Shown piece after piece: positions 50,078 to 62,100 of a stretch of DNA of 64,000 nt. The translations under genes were made by a program, and so were the position numbers. How positions within the stretch are numbered: the stretch's first letter is position 1; the number at the start of each line of letters is the position of its first letter. The notes under the pieces were generated by a model. It was given only the letters and a program-made list of their open reading frames with translations. It was not told the DNA's origin and did not search any database. The stretch is from Branchinecta lynchi (lineage: Eukaryota; Arthropoda; Branchiopoda; Anostraca; Branchinectidae), in assembly GCA_023053575.1 (NCBI GenBank), contig JAKZAP010000123.1, forward strand, positions 1-64,000, given 5' to 3'.

Positions 50078-50947
50078 TTGTTTTCCCACAAGGATTGTTT
50101 TCTCACAAGGTTTGTTTTCCCACTGTGTTGGTTTTCCCAAGAGGTTCGCTTTCCCGCAAGGTTCGCTTTCCCGCAAGGTTGGTTTTCCCACAAGGTTTGT
50201 TTTCTCACAAGGTTTGTGTTCCCACTAGGTTTGTTTCCCCACAAGGTTTGTTTTCTCACAAAGTTTGTTTTCCCACAAGGTTTGTTTTCCCACAAGGTTT
50301 GTTTTCCCACAAGGTTTGTTTTGCCACAAGTTTGGTTTTCCAGAAAGGTTTGTTTCCCCACAAGGTTGGTTTTCCCACAAGGTTTGTTTTCCCGCAGGGT
50401 TTGTTTTCCCACAAGGTTAGTTTTCCCGCAAGGTTTGTTTTCCCACAAGGTTAGTTTTCCCACAAGGTTTGTTTCCCCACAAGGTTTGTTTTCCCACAAG
50501 GATTGTTTTCCCACAAGGTTTGTTTTCCCACTGTGTTGGTGTTCCCAAAAGGTTCGCTTTCCCGCAAGGTTGGTTTTCCCACAAGGTTGGTTTTCCCGCA
50601 GGGTTTGTTTCCCCATAAGGTTGGTTTTCCCAAAAGGTTTGTTTTCTCACAAGGTTTGTTTTCCCACTAGGTTGGTTTTCCCACAAGGTTTGTTTTCCCA
50701 CAAGGTTTGTTTACCCACAAGGTTTGTTTTCCCCCAAGGTTGGTTTTCCCGCAAAGTTGGTTTTCCCATAAGGTTGGTTTTCCCACAAGGTTGGTTTTCC
50801 CGCAAGGTTAGTTTTCCCACAAGGTCTGATTTAACACAATGTTTGTTTTCCCACAAGGTTGGTTTTCCCGAAAGGTTTGTTTCCTCACAAGGTTGGTTTT
50901 CCCACAAGGTTGGTTTTCCCGCCGGGTTTGTTTTCCCACAAGGTTAG
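50078..50947 (-). repeat. Long-range relative of 16,261-17,130
   Basis: The run from the GGATTG/TTTTCTCAC pair through the GTGTTCCCAC state, GCCAC and CCAGAAAGG, to the TTAA landmark at 50,823 follows the order of 16,261-17,130, 33,817 bp away (1,989 x 17 + 4). The shared rare CACAAGGTTTGTGTTCCCAC state argues for a copy rather than convergence. It continues into 51.0-51.9 kb as the counterpart of 17.2-18.1 kb. Confidence 0.75.
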
Positions 50948-51300
50948 TTTTCCCGCAAGGTTTGTTTTCTCACAAGGTTGGTTTTCCCGAAAGGTTTGTT
51001 TCCCCACAAGGTTGGTTTTCCCACAAGGTTGGTTTTCCCGCAGGGTTTGCTTTCCCACAAGGTTAGTTTTCCCGCAAGGTTTGTTTCCCCACAAGGTTTG
51101 TTTTCCCACAAGGTTTGTTTTCCCACTGTGTTGGTTTTCCCAAAAGGTTCGCTTTCCCACAAGGTTGGTTTTCCCACAAGGTTGGTTTTTCCACAAGGTT
51201 GGTTTTCCCGCAGGGTTGCTTTCCCCATGAGGTTGGTTTTCCCACAAGGTTTGTTTTCTCACAAGGTTTGTTTTCCCACTAGGTTGTTTTTCCCACTAGG

Positions 51301-51945
51301 TTGGTTTTCCCACAAGGTTTGTTTTCCCACAAGCTTTGTTTTCCCCCAAGGTTGGTTTTCCCGCAGGGTTTGTTTTCCCACAAGGTTAGTTTTCCCGCAA
51401 GGTTTGTTTCCCCACAAGGTTTGTTTTCCCACAAGGTTTGTTTTCCCACTGTGTTGGTTTTCCCAAAAGGTTCGCTTTCCCACAAGGTAGGTTTTCCCAC
51501 AAGGTTGGTTTTCCCACAAGGTTGGTTTTCCCGCAGGGTCGCTTTCCCCATAAGGTTGGTTTTCCCACAAGGTTTGTTTTCCCACAAGGTTTGTTTCCCC
51601 ACAAGGTTTGTTTCCCCACAAGGTTTGTTTCCCCACAAGGTTTGTTTTCCCACAAGGATTGTTTTCTCACAAGGTTTGTTTTCCCACAAGGTTTGTTTCC
51701 CCACAAGGTTTGTTTCCCCACCAGGTTTGTTTTCCCACAAGGTTAGTTTTCCCACAAGGTTTGTTTCCCCACAAGGTTTGTTTCCCCACAAGGTTTGTTT
51801 TCCCACAAGGATTGTTTTCTCACAAGGTTTGTTTTCCCACTGTGTTGGTTTTCCCAAGAGGTTCGCTTTCCCGCAAGGTTCGCTTTCCCGCAAGGTTGGT
51901 TTTCCCACAAGGTTTGTTTTCTCACAAGGTTTGTTTTCCCACTAG
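51301..51945 (-). repeat. Segment shared with 58,711-59,389 and 17,484-18,179
   Basis: The three segments share an AAGCTT unit, CCCGCAGGG, CCCACTGTG, then a long run of GTTTCCCCACAAG units, a GGATTG/TTTTCTCAC pair and an AAGAGGTTCGC unit. The offset from 51,301 to 58,711 is 7,410 bp. Private differences include CCCCACCAGG at 51,718 and the paired CAAGTTTTG units at 59,099 and 59,116. Confidence 0.7.
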
Positions 51946-53539
51946 GTTTGTTTCCCCACAAGGTTTGTTTTCTCACAAGGTTTGTTTTCCCACAAGGTTT
52001 GTTTCCCCACAAGGTTTGTTTCCCCACAAGGTTTGTTTTCCCACAAGGATTGTTTTCTCACAAGGTTTGTTTTCCCACTGTGTTGGTTTTCCCAAGAGGT
52101 TCGCTTTCCCGCAAGGTTCGCTTTCCCGCAAGGTTGGTTTTCCCACAAGGTTTGTTTTCTCACAAGGTTTGTTTTCCCACTAGGTTTGTTTCCCCACAAG
52201 GTTTGTTTTCTCACAAGGTTTGTTTTCCCACAAAGTTTGTTTTCCCACAAGGTTTGTTTTCCCACAAGGTTTGTTTTGCCACAAGGTTGGTTTTCCAGAA
52301 AGGTTTGTTTCCCCACAAGGTTGGTTTTCCCACAAGGTTTGTTTTCCCGCAGGGTTTGTTTTCCCACAAGGTTAGTTTTCCCGCAAGGTTTGTTTTCCCA
52401 CAAGGTTAGTTTTCCCACAAGGTTTGTTTCCCCACAAGGTTTGTTTCCCAACAAGGTTTGTTTTCCCACAAGGATTGTTTTCTCACAAGGTTTGTTTTCC
52501 CACTGTGTTGGTTTTCCCAAAAGGTTCGCTTTCCCGCAAGGTTGGTTTTCCCACAAGGTTGGTTTTCCCGCAGGGTTTGTTTCCCCATAAGGTTGGTTTT
52601 CCCACAAGGTTTGTTTTCTAACAAGGTTTGTTTTCCCACTAGGTTGGTTTTCCCACAAGGTTTGTTTTCCCACAAGGTTGGTTTTCCCGCAAGGTTGGTT
52701 TTCCCATAAGGTTGGTTTTCCCACAAGGTTGGTTTTCCCGCAAGGTTAGTTTTCCCACAAGGTCTGATTTAACACAATGTTTGTTTTCCCACAAGGTTGG
52801 TTTTCCCGAAAGGTTTGTTTCCCCACAAGGTTTGTTTTCCCACAAGGTTGGTTTTCCCGCAGGTTTTGTTTTCCCACAAGGTTAGTTTTCCCGCAAGGTT
52901 TGTTTTCCCACAAGGTTGGTTTTCCCGAAAGGTTTGTTTCCCCACAAGGTTGGTTTTCCCACAAGGTTGGTTTTCCCGCAGGGTTTGTTTTCCCACAAGG
53001 TTAGTTTTCCCGCAAGGTTTGTTTCCCCACAAGGTTTGTTTTCCCACAAGGTTTGTTTTCCCACTGTGCTGGTTTTTCCAAAAGGTTCGCTTTCCCACAA
53101 GGTTGGTTTTCCCACAAGGTTGGTTTTCCCGCAAGGTTGGTTTTCCCGCTGGGTTGCTTTCCCTATAAGGTTGGTTTTCCCACTAGGTTTGTTTTCTCAC
53201 AAGGTTTGTTTTCCCACTAGGTTGTTTTTCCCACTAGGTTGGTTTTCCCACAAGGTTTGTTTTCCCACAAGCTTTGTTTTCCCCCAAGGTTGGTTTTCCC
53301 GCAGGGTTTGTTTTCCCACAAGGTTAGTTTTCCCGCAAGGTTTGTTTCCCCACAATGTTTGTTTTCCCACAAGGTTTGTTTTCCCACTGTGTTGGTTTTC
53401 CCAAAAGGTTCGCTTTCCCACAAGGTTGGTTTTCCCAGAAGGTTGGTTTTCCCGCAGGGTTGCTTTCCCCATAAGGTTGGTTTTCCCACAAGGTTTGTTT
53501 TCTCACAAGGTTTGTTTTCCCACTAGGTTGTTTTTCCCA

Positions 53540-54760
53540 CTAGGTTGGTTTTCCCACAAGGTTTGTTTTCCCACAAGCTTTGTTTTCCCCCAAGGTTGTT
53601 TTTCCCACTAGGTTGGTTTTCCCACAAGGTTTGTTTTCCCACAAGCTTTGTTTTCCCCCAAGGTTGGTTTTCCCGCAAGGTTGGTTTACCCACAAGGTTT
53701 GTTTTCCCACTGTGTTGGTTTACCCAAAAGGTTCGCTTTCCCGCAAGGTTGGTTTTCCCACAAGGTTTGTTTCCCCACAAGGTTTGTTTTCCCACAAGGT
53801 TTGTTTTCCCACAAGGTTGGTTTTCCCGAAAGGTTTGTTTCCCCACAAGGTTGGTTTTCCCACAAGGTTGGTTTTCCCGCAGGGTTTGTTTTCCCACAAG
53901 GTAAGTTTTCCCGCAAGGCTTGTTTCCCCACAAGGTTTGTTTTCCCACAAGGTTTGTTTTCCCACTGTGTTGGTTTTCCCAAAAGGTTCGCTTTCCCAAA
54001 AGGTTGGTTTTCCCACAAGGTTGGTTTTCCCACAAGGTTGGTTTTCCCACAGGGTTGCTTTCCCCATAAGGTTGGTTTCCCCAAAAGGTTCGCTTTCCCG
54101 CAAGGCTGGTTTTCCCACAAGGTTTGTTTCCCCACAATGTTTGTTTTCTCACAAGGTTTGTTTTCCCACTGTGTTGGTTTTCCCAAAAGGTTCGCTTTCC
54201 CGCAAGGTTGGTTTTCCCACAAGGTTTGTTTCCCCACAAGGTTTGTTTTCCCACAAGGTTTGTTTTCCCACAAGGTTGGTTTTCCCGAAAGGTTTGTTTC
54301 CCCACAAGGTTGGTTTTCCCACAAGGTTGGTTTTCCCGCAGGGTTTGTTTTCCCACAAGGTTTTTTTTCCCGCAAGGTTTGTTTCCCCACAAGGTTTGTT
54401 TTCCCACAAGGTTTGTTTTCCCACTGTGTTGGTTTTCCCAAAAGGTTCGCTTTCCCAAAAGGTTGGTTTTCCCACAAGGTTGGTTTTCCCACAAGGTTGG
54501 TTTTCCCGCAGGGTTGCTTTCCCCATAAGGTTGGTTTTCCCAAAAGGTTCGCTTTCCCGCAAGGCTGGTTTTCCCACAAGGTTTGTTTCCCCACAATGTT
54601 TGTTTTCTCACAAGGTTTGTTTTCCCACAAGGTTGGTTTTCCCGAAAGGTTTGTTTCCCCACAAGGTTGGTTTTCCCACAAGGCTGGTTTTCCCGCAGGG
54701 TTTGTTTTCCCACAAGGTTAGTTTTCCCGCAAGGTTTGTTTTCCCACAAGGTTAGTTTTC
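53540..54760 (-). repeat. Relative of the 19.5-20.8 kb region with the 459-bp doublet
   Basis: From 53,545 the order follows that of 19,575-20,786 and 23,435-24,646: two AAGCTT units, GTTTACCCAC, CCCGAAAGG, then the 459-bp doublet of CCCACTGTG/CCCAAAAGG cassettes and the CAATG unit. Unlike those copies it lacks the nine-T run near its start, and the intervening unit reads TTTGTTTTCC. It keeps private changes such as GGTAAGTTTTCCC near 53,902. Confidence 0.75.
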
Positions 54761-57700
54761 CCACAAGGTTTGTTTCCCCACAAGGTTTGTTTCCCCACAA
54801 GGTTTGTTTTCCCACAAGGATTGTTTTCTCACAAGGTTTGTTTTCCCACTGTGTTGGTTTTCCCAAGAGGTTCGCTTTCCCGCAAGGTTCGCTTTCCCGC
54901 AAGGTTGGTTTTCCCACAAGGTTTGTTTTCTCACAAGGTTTGTTTTTCCGAAAGGTTTGTTTCCCCACAAGGTTGGTTTTCCCACAAGGTTGGTTTTCCC
55001 GCAGGGTTTGTTTTCCCACAAGGTTAGTTTTCCCGCAAGGTTTGTTTTCCCACAAGGTTTGTTTTCCCACAAGGTTTGTTTACCCGCAGGGTTTGTTTTC
55101 CCACAAGGTTCGCTTTCCCGCAAGGTTCGCTTTCCCGCAAGGTTGGTTTTCCCACAAGGATTGTTTTCTCACAAGGTTTGTTTTCCCACTGTGTTGGTTT
55201 TCCCAAAAGGTTCGCTTTCCCACAAGGTTGGTTTTCCCACAAGGTTGGTTTTCGCACAAGGTTGGTTTTCCCGCAGGGTTGCTTTCCCCATAAGGTTGGT
55301 TTTCCCAAAAGGTTCGCTTTCCCGCAAGGCTGGTTTTCCCACAAGGTTTGTTTCCCCACAATGTTTGATTTCTCACAAGGTTTGTTTTCTCACAAGGTTT
55401 GTTTTCCCACTAGGTTGTTTTTCCCACTAGGTTGGTTTTCCCACAAGGTTTGTTTTCCCACAAGCTTTGTTTTCCCCCAAGGTTGGTTTACCCGCAGGGT
55501 TTGTTTTCCCACAAGGTTAGTTTTCCCGTAAGGTTTGTTTCCCCACAAGGTTTGTTTTCCCACAAGGTTTGTTTTCCTACTGTGTTGGTTTTCCCAAAAG
55601 GTTCGCTTTCCCACAAGGTTGGTTTTTCCACAAGGTTGGTTTTCCCGCAGGGTTGCTTTCCCCATAAGGTTGGTTTTCCCACAAGGTTTGTTTTCTCACA
55701 AGGTTTGTTTTCCCACTAGGTTGTTTTTTCCACTAGGTTGGTTTTCCCACAAGGTTTGTTTTCCCACAAGCTTTGTTTTCCCCCAAGGTTGTTTTTCCCA
55801 CTAGGTTGGTTTTCACACAAGGTTTGTTTTCCCACAAGCTTTGTTTTCCCCCAAGGTTGGTTTTCCCGCAAGGTTGGTTTACCCACAAGGTTTGTTTTCC
55901 CACTGTGTTGGTTTTCCCAAGAGGTTCGCTTTCCCGCAAGGTTCGCTTTCCCGCAAGGTTGGTTTTCCCACAAGGTTTGTTTTCTCACAAGGTTTGTTTT
56001 CCCACTAGGTTTGTTTCCCCACAAGGCTTGTTTTCTCACAAGGTTTGTTTTCCCACAAGGTTTGATTTCCCACAAGGTTTGTTTTCCCACAAGGTTTGTT
56101 TTGCCAAAAGGTTGGTTTTCCAGAAAGGTTTGTTTCCCCATAAGGTTGGTTTTCCCACAAGGTTTGTTTTCCCGCAGGGTTTGTTTTCCCACAAGGTTAG
56201 TTTTCCCGCAAGGTTTGTTTTCCCACAAGGTTAGTTTTCCCACAAGGTTTGTTTCCCCACAAGGTTTGTTTCCCCACAAGGTTTGTTTTCCCACAAGGAT
56301 TGTTTTCTCACACGGTTTGTTTACCCACAAGGTTTGTTTTCCCCCAAGGTTGGTTTTCCCGCAAGGTTGGTTTTCCCATAAGGTTGGTTTTCCCGCTAGG
56401 TTTGTTTCCCCACAAGGTTTGTTTTCCCACAAGGTTTGTTTTCCCCCAAGGTTGGTTTTCCCACTAGGTTTGTTTCCCCACAAGGTTTGTTTTCTCACAA
56501 GGTTTGTTTTCCCACAAGGTTTGTTTTCCCACAAGGTTTGTTTTCCCACAAGGTTTTTTTTCCCACAAGGTTGGTTTTCCCGAAAGGTTTGTTTCCCCAC
56601 AAGGTTGGTTTTCCCACAAAGTTGGTTTTCCCGCAGGGTTTGTTTTCCCACAAGGTTGGTTTTCCCAAAGCGTTAGTTTTCTCACAAGGTTGGTTTTCCC
56701 ACAAGGTTTGTTTCCCCACAAGGTTGGTTTTCCCGCAGGGTTTGTTTTCCCACAAGGTTAGTTTTCCCGCAAGGTTTGTTTCCCCACAAGGTTTGTTTTC
56801 CCACAAGGTTTGTTTTCCCACTGTGTTGGTTTTCCCAAAAGGTTCGCTTTCCCAAAAGGTTGGTTTTCCCAAAAGGTTGGTTCTCCCACAAGGTTGGTTT
56901 TCCCGCAGGGTTGCTTTCCCCATAAGGTTGGTTTCCCCAAAAGGTTCGCTTTCCCGCAAGGCTGGTTTTCCCACAAGGTTTGTTTCCCCACAATGTTTGT
57001 TTTCTCACAAGGTTTGTTTTCCCACAAGGTTGGTTTCCCGAAAGGTTTGTTTCCCCACAAGGTTGGTTTTCCCACAAGGCTGGTTTTCCCGCAGGGTTTG
57101 TTTTCCCACAAGGTTAGTTTTCCCGCAAGGTTTGTTTTCCCACAAGGTTAGTTTTCCCACAAGGTTTGTTTCCCCACAAGGTTTGTTTCCCCACAAGGTT
57201 TGTTTTCCCACAAGGATTGTTTTCTCACAAGGTTTGTTTTCCCACTGTCTTGGTTTTCCCAAAAGGTTCGCTTTCCCGCAAGGCTGGTTTTCCCACAAGG
57301 TTTGTTTCCCCACAATGTTTGTTTTCTCACAAGGTTTGTTTTCCCACAAGGTTGGTTTTCCCGAAAGGTTTGTTTCCTCACAAGGTTGGTTTTCCCAGAA
57401 GGCTGGTTTTCCCGCAGGGTTTGTTTTCCCACAAGGTTAGTTTTCCCGCAAGGTTTGTCTTCCCACAAGGTTAGTTTTCCCACAAGGTTTGTTTCCCCAC
57501 AAGGTTTGTTTCCCCACAAGGTTTGTTTTCCCACAAGGATTGTTTTCTCACAAGGTTTGTTTTCCCACTGTGTTGGTTTTCCCAAGAGGTTCGCTTTCCC
57601 GCAAGGTTCGCTTTCCCGCAAGGTTGGTTTTCCCACAAGGTTTGTTTTCTCACAAGGTATGTTTTCCCACTAGGTTTGTTTCCCCACAATGTTTGTTTTC

Positions 57701-59199
57701 TCACAAGGTTTGTTTTCCCACAAGGTTTGTTTTCCCACAAGGTTTGTTTCCCCACAAGGTTTGTTTCCCCACAAGGTTTGTTTTCCCACAAGGATTGTTT
57801 TCTCACAAGGTTTGTTTTCCCACTGTGTTGGTTTTCCCAAAAGGTTCGCTTTCCCACAAGGTTGGTTTTCCCACAAGGTTGGTTTTCCCACAAGGTTGGT
57901 TTTCCCGCAGGGTTGCTTTCCCCATAAGGTTGGTTTTCCCACAAGGTTTGTTTTCTCACAAGGTTTGTTTTCCCACTAGGTTGTTTTTCCCACTAGGTTG
58001 GTTTTCCCACAAGGTTTGTTTTCCCACAAGCTTTGTTTTCCCCCAAGGTTGTTTTTCCCACTAGGTTGGTTTTCCCACAAGGTTTGTTTTCCCACAAGCT
58101 TTGTTTTCCCCCAAGGTTGGTTTTCCCGCAAGGTTGGTTTACCCACAAGGTTTGTTTTCCCACTGTGTTGGTTTTCCCGAAAGGTTCGCTTTCCCGCAAG
58201 GTTGGTTTTCCCACAAGGTTTGTTTCCCCACAAGGTTTGTTTTCCCACAAGGTTTGTTTTCCCACAAGGTTGGTTTTCCCGAAAGGTTTGTTTCCCCACA
58301 AGGTTGGTTTTCCCACAAGGTTGGTTTTCCCGCAGGGTTTGTTTTCCCACAAGGTTAGTTTTCCCGCAAGGTTTGTTTTCCCACAAGGTTGGTTTCCCGA
58401 AAGGTTTGTTTCCCCACAAGGTTGGTTTTCCCACAAGGTTGGTTTTCCCGCAGGGTTTGTTTTCCCACAAGTTTAGTTTTCCCGCAAGGTTTGTTTCCCC
58501 ACAAGGTTTGTTTTCCCACAAGGTTTGTTTTCCCACTGTGTTGGTTTTCCCAAAAGGTTCGCTTTCCCACAAGGTAGGTTTTCCCACAAGGTTGGTTTTT
58601 CCACAAGGTTGGTTTTCCCGCAGGGTTGCTTTCCCCATGAGGTTGGTTTTCCCACAAGGTTTGTTTTCTCACAAGGTTTGTTTTCCCACTAGGTTGTTTT
58701 TCCCACTAGGTTGGTTTTCCCACAAGGTTTGTTTTCCCACAAGCTTTGTTTTCCCCCAAGGTTGGTTTTCCCGCAGGGTTTGTTTTCCCACAAGGTTAGT
58801 TTTCCCGCAAGGTTTGTTTCCCCACAAGGTTTGTTTTCCCACAAGGTTTGTTTTCCCACTGTGTTGGTTTTCCCAAAAGGTTCGCTTTCCCACAAGGTTG
58901 GTTTTCCCACAAGGTTGGTTTTCCCACAAGGTTGGTTTTCCCGCAGGGTTGCTTTCCCCATAAGGTTGGTTTTCCCACAAGGTTTGTTTTTCCACAAGGT
59001 TTGTTTCCCCACAAGGTTTGTTTCCCCACAAGGTTTGTTTCCCCACAAGGTTTGTTTCCCCACAAGGTTTGTTTTCCCACAAGGATTGTTTTCTCACAAG
59101 TTTTGTTTTCTCACAAGTTTTGTTTTCCCACAAGGTTTGTTTCCCCACAAGGTTTGTTTCCCCACAAGGTTTGTTTTCCCACAAGGTTAGTTTTCCCAC

Positions 59200-62100
59200 A
59201 AGGTTTGTTTCCCCACAAGGTTTGTTTCCCCACAAGGTTTGTTTTCCCACAAGGATTGTTTTCTCACAAGGTTTGTTTTCCCACTGTGTTGGTTTTCCCA
59301 AGAGGTTCGCTTTCCCGCAAGGTTCGCTTTCCCGCAAGGTTGGTTTTCCCACAAGGTTTGTTTTCTCACAAGGTTGGTTTTCCCACTAGGTTTGTTTCCC
59401 CACAAGGTTTGTTTTCCCACAAGGATTGTTTTTTCACAAGGTTTGTTTTCCCACTGTGTTGGTTTTCCCAAGAGGTTCGCTTTCCCGCAAGGTTCGCTTT
59501 CCCGCAAGGTTGGTTTTCCCACAAGGTTTGTTTTCTCACAAGGTTTGTTTTCCCACTAGGTTTGTTTCCCCACAAGGTTTGTTTTCTCACAAGGTTTGTT
59601 TTCCCACAAGGTTTGTTTTCCCACAAGGTTTGTTTTCCCACAAGGTTTGTTTTGCCACAAGGTTGGTTTTCCAGAAAGGTTTGTTTCCCCACAAGGTTGG
59701 TTTTCCCACAAGGTTTGTTTTCCCGCAGGGTTTGTTTTCCCACAAGGTTAGTTTTCCCGCAAGGTTTGTTTTCCCACAAGGTTAGTTTTCCCACAAGGTT
59801 TGTTTCCCCACAAGGTTTGTTTCCCCACAAGGTTTGTTTTCCCACAAGGATTGTTTTCTCACAAGGTTTGTTTTCCCACTGTGTTGGTTTTCCCAAAAGG
59901 TTCGCTTTCCCGCAAGGTTGGTTTTCCCACAAGGTTGGTTTTCCCGCAGGGTTTGTTTCCCCATAAGGTTGGTTTTCCCACAAGGTTTGTTTTCTCACAA
60001 GGTTTGTTTTCCCACTAGGTTGGTTTTCCCACAAGGTTTGTTTTCCCACAAGGTTTGTTTACCCACAAGGTTCGTTTTCCCCCAAGGTTGGTTTTCAAGC
60101 AAGGTTGGTTTTCCCATAAGGTTGGTTTTCCCACAAGGTTGGTTTTCCCGCAAGGTTAGTTTTCCCACAAGGTCTGATTTAACACAATGTTTGTTTTCCC
60201 ACAAGGTTGGTTTTCCCGAAAGGTTTGTTTCCCCACAAGGTTGGTTTTCCCACAAGGTTGGTTTTCCCGCAGGGTTTGTTTTCCCACAAGGTTAGTTTTC
60301 CCGCAAGGTTTGTTTTCCCACAAGGTTGGTTTTCCCGAAAGGTTTGTTTTCCCACTGTGCTGGTTTTCCCAAAAGGTTCGCTTTCCCACAAGGTTGGTTT
60401 TCCCACAAGGTTGGTTTTCGCACAAGGTTGGTTTTCCCGCAGGGTTGCTTTCCCTATAAGGTTGGTTTTCCCACAAGGTTTGTTTTCTCACAAGGTTTGT
60501 TTTCCCACTAGGTTGTTTTTCCCACTAGGTTGGTTTTCCCACAAGGTTTGTTTCCCACAAGCTTCGTTTTTTCCCGCAGGGTTTGTTTTCAAACAAGGTT
60601 AGTTTTCCCGCAAGGTTTGTTTCCCCACAATGTTTGTTTTCCCACAAGGTTTGTTTTCCCACTGTGTTGGTTTTCCCAAAAGGTTCGCTTTCCCACAAGG
60701 TTGGTTTTCCCACAAGGTTGGTTTTCCCGCAGGGTTGCTTTCCCCATAAGGTTGGTTTTTCCACAAGGTTTGTTTTCTCACAAGGTTTGTTTTCCCACTA
60801 GGTTGTTTTTCCCACTAGGTTGGTTTTCCCACAAGGTTTGTTTTCCCACAAGCTTTGTTTTCCCCCAAGGTTGTTTTTCCCACTAGGTTGGTTTTCCCAC
60901 AAGGTTTGTTTTCCCACAAGCTTTGTTTTCCCCCAAGGTTGGTTTTCCCGCAAGGTTGGTTTACCCACAAGGTTTGTTTTCCCACTGTGTTGGTTTTCCC
61001 AAAAGGTTCGCTTTCCCGCAAGGTTGGTTTTCCCACAAGGTTTGTTTCCCCACAAGGTTTCTTTTCCCACATGGTTTGTTTTCCCACAAGGTTGGTTTTC
61101 CCGAAAGGTTTGTTTCCCCACAAGGTTGGTTTTCCCACAAGGTTGGTTTTCCCGCAGGGTTTGTTTTCCCACAAGGTTAGTTTTCCCGCAAGGTTTGTTT
61201 CCCCACAAGGTTTGTTTTCCCACAAGGTTTGTTTTCCCACTGTGTTGGTTTTCCCAAAAGGTTCGCTTTCCCAAAAGGTTGGTTTTCCCACAAGGTTGGT
61301 TTTCCCACAAGGTTGGTTTTCCCACAGGGTTGCTTTCCCCATAAGGTTGGTTTCCCCAAAAGGTTCGCTTTCCCGCAAGGCTGGTTTTCCCACAAGGTTT
61401 GTTTCCCCACAATGTTTGTTTTCTCACAAGGTTTGTTTTCCCACTGTGTTGGTTTTCCCAAAAGGTTCGCTTTCCCGCAAGGTTGGTTTTCCCACAAGGT
61501 TTGTTTCCCCACAAGGTTTGTTTTCCCACAAGGTTTGTTTTCCCACAAGGTTAGTTTTCCCACAAGGTTTGTTTCCCCACAAGGTTTGTTTCCCCACAAG
61601 GTTTGTTTTCCCACAAGGATTGTTTTCTCACAAGGTTTGTTTTCCCACTGTGTTGGTTTTCCCAAGAGGTTCGCTTTCCCGCAAGGTTCGCTTTCCCGCA
61701 AGGTTGGTTTTCCCACAAGGTTTGTTTTCTCACAAGGTTGGTTTTCCCACTAGGTTTGTTTCCCCACAAGGTTTGTTTTCTCACAAGGTTTGTTTTCCCA
61801 CAAGGTTTGTTTCCCCACAAGGTTTGTTTCCCCACAAGGTTTGTTTTCCCACAAGGATTGTTTTTTCACAAGGTTTGTTTTCCCACTGTGTTGGTTTTCC
61901 CAAGAGGTTCGCTTTCCCGCAAGGTTCGCTTTCCCGCAAGGTTGGTTTTCCCACAAGGTTTGTTTTCTCACAAGGTTTGTTTTCCCACTAGGTTTGTTTC
62001 CCCACAAGGTTTGTTTTCTCACAAGGTTTGTTTTCCCACAAGGTTTGTTTTCCCACAAGGTTTGTTTTCCCACAAGGTTTGTTTTGCCACAAGGTTGGTT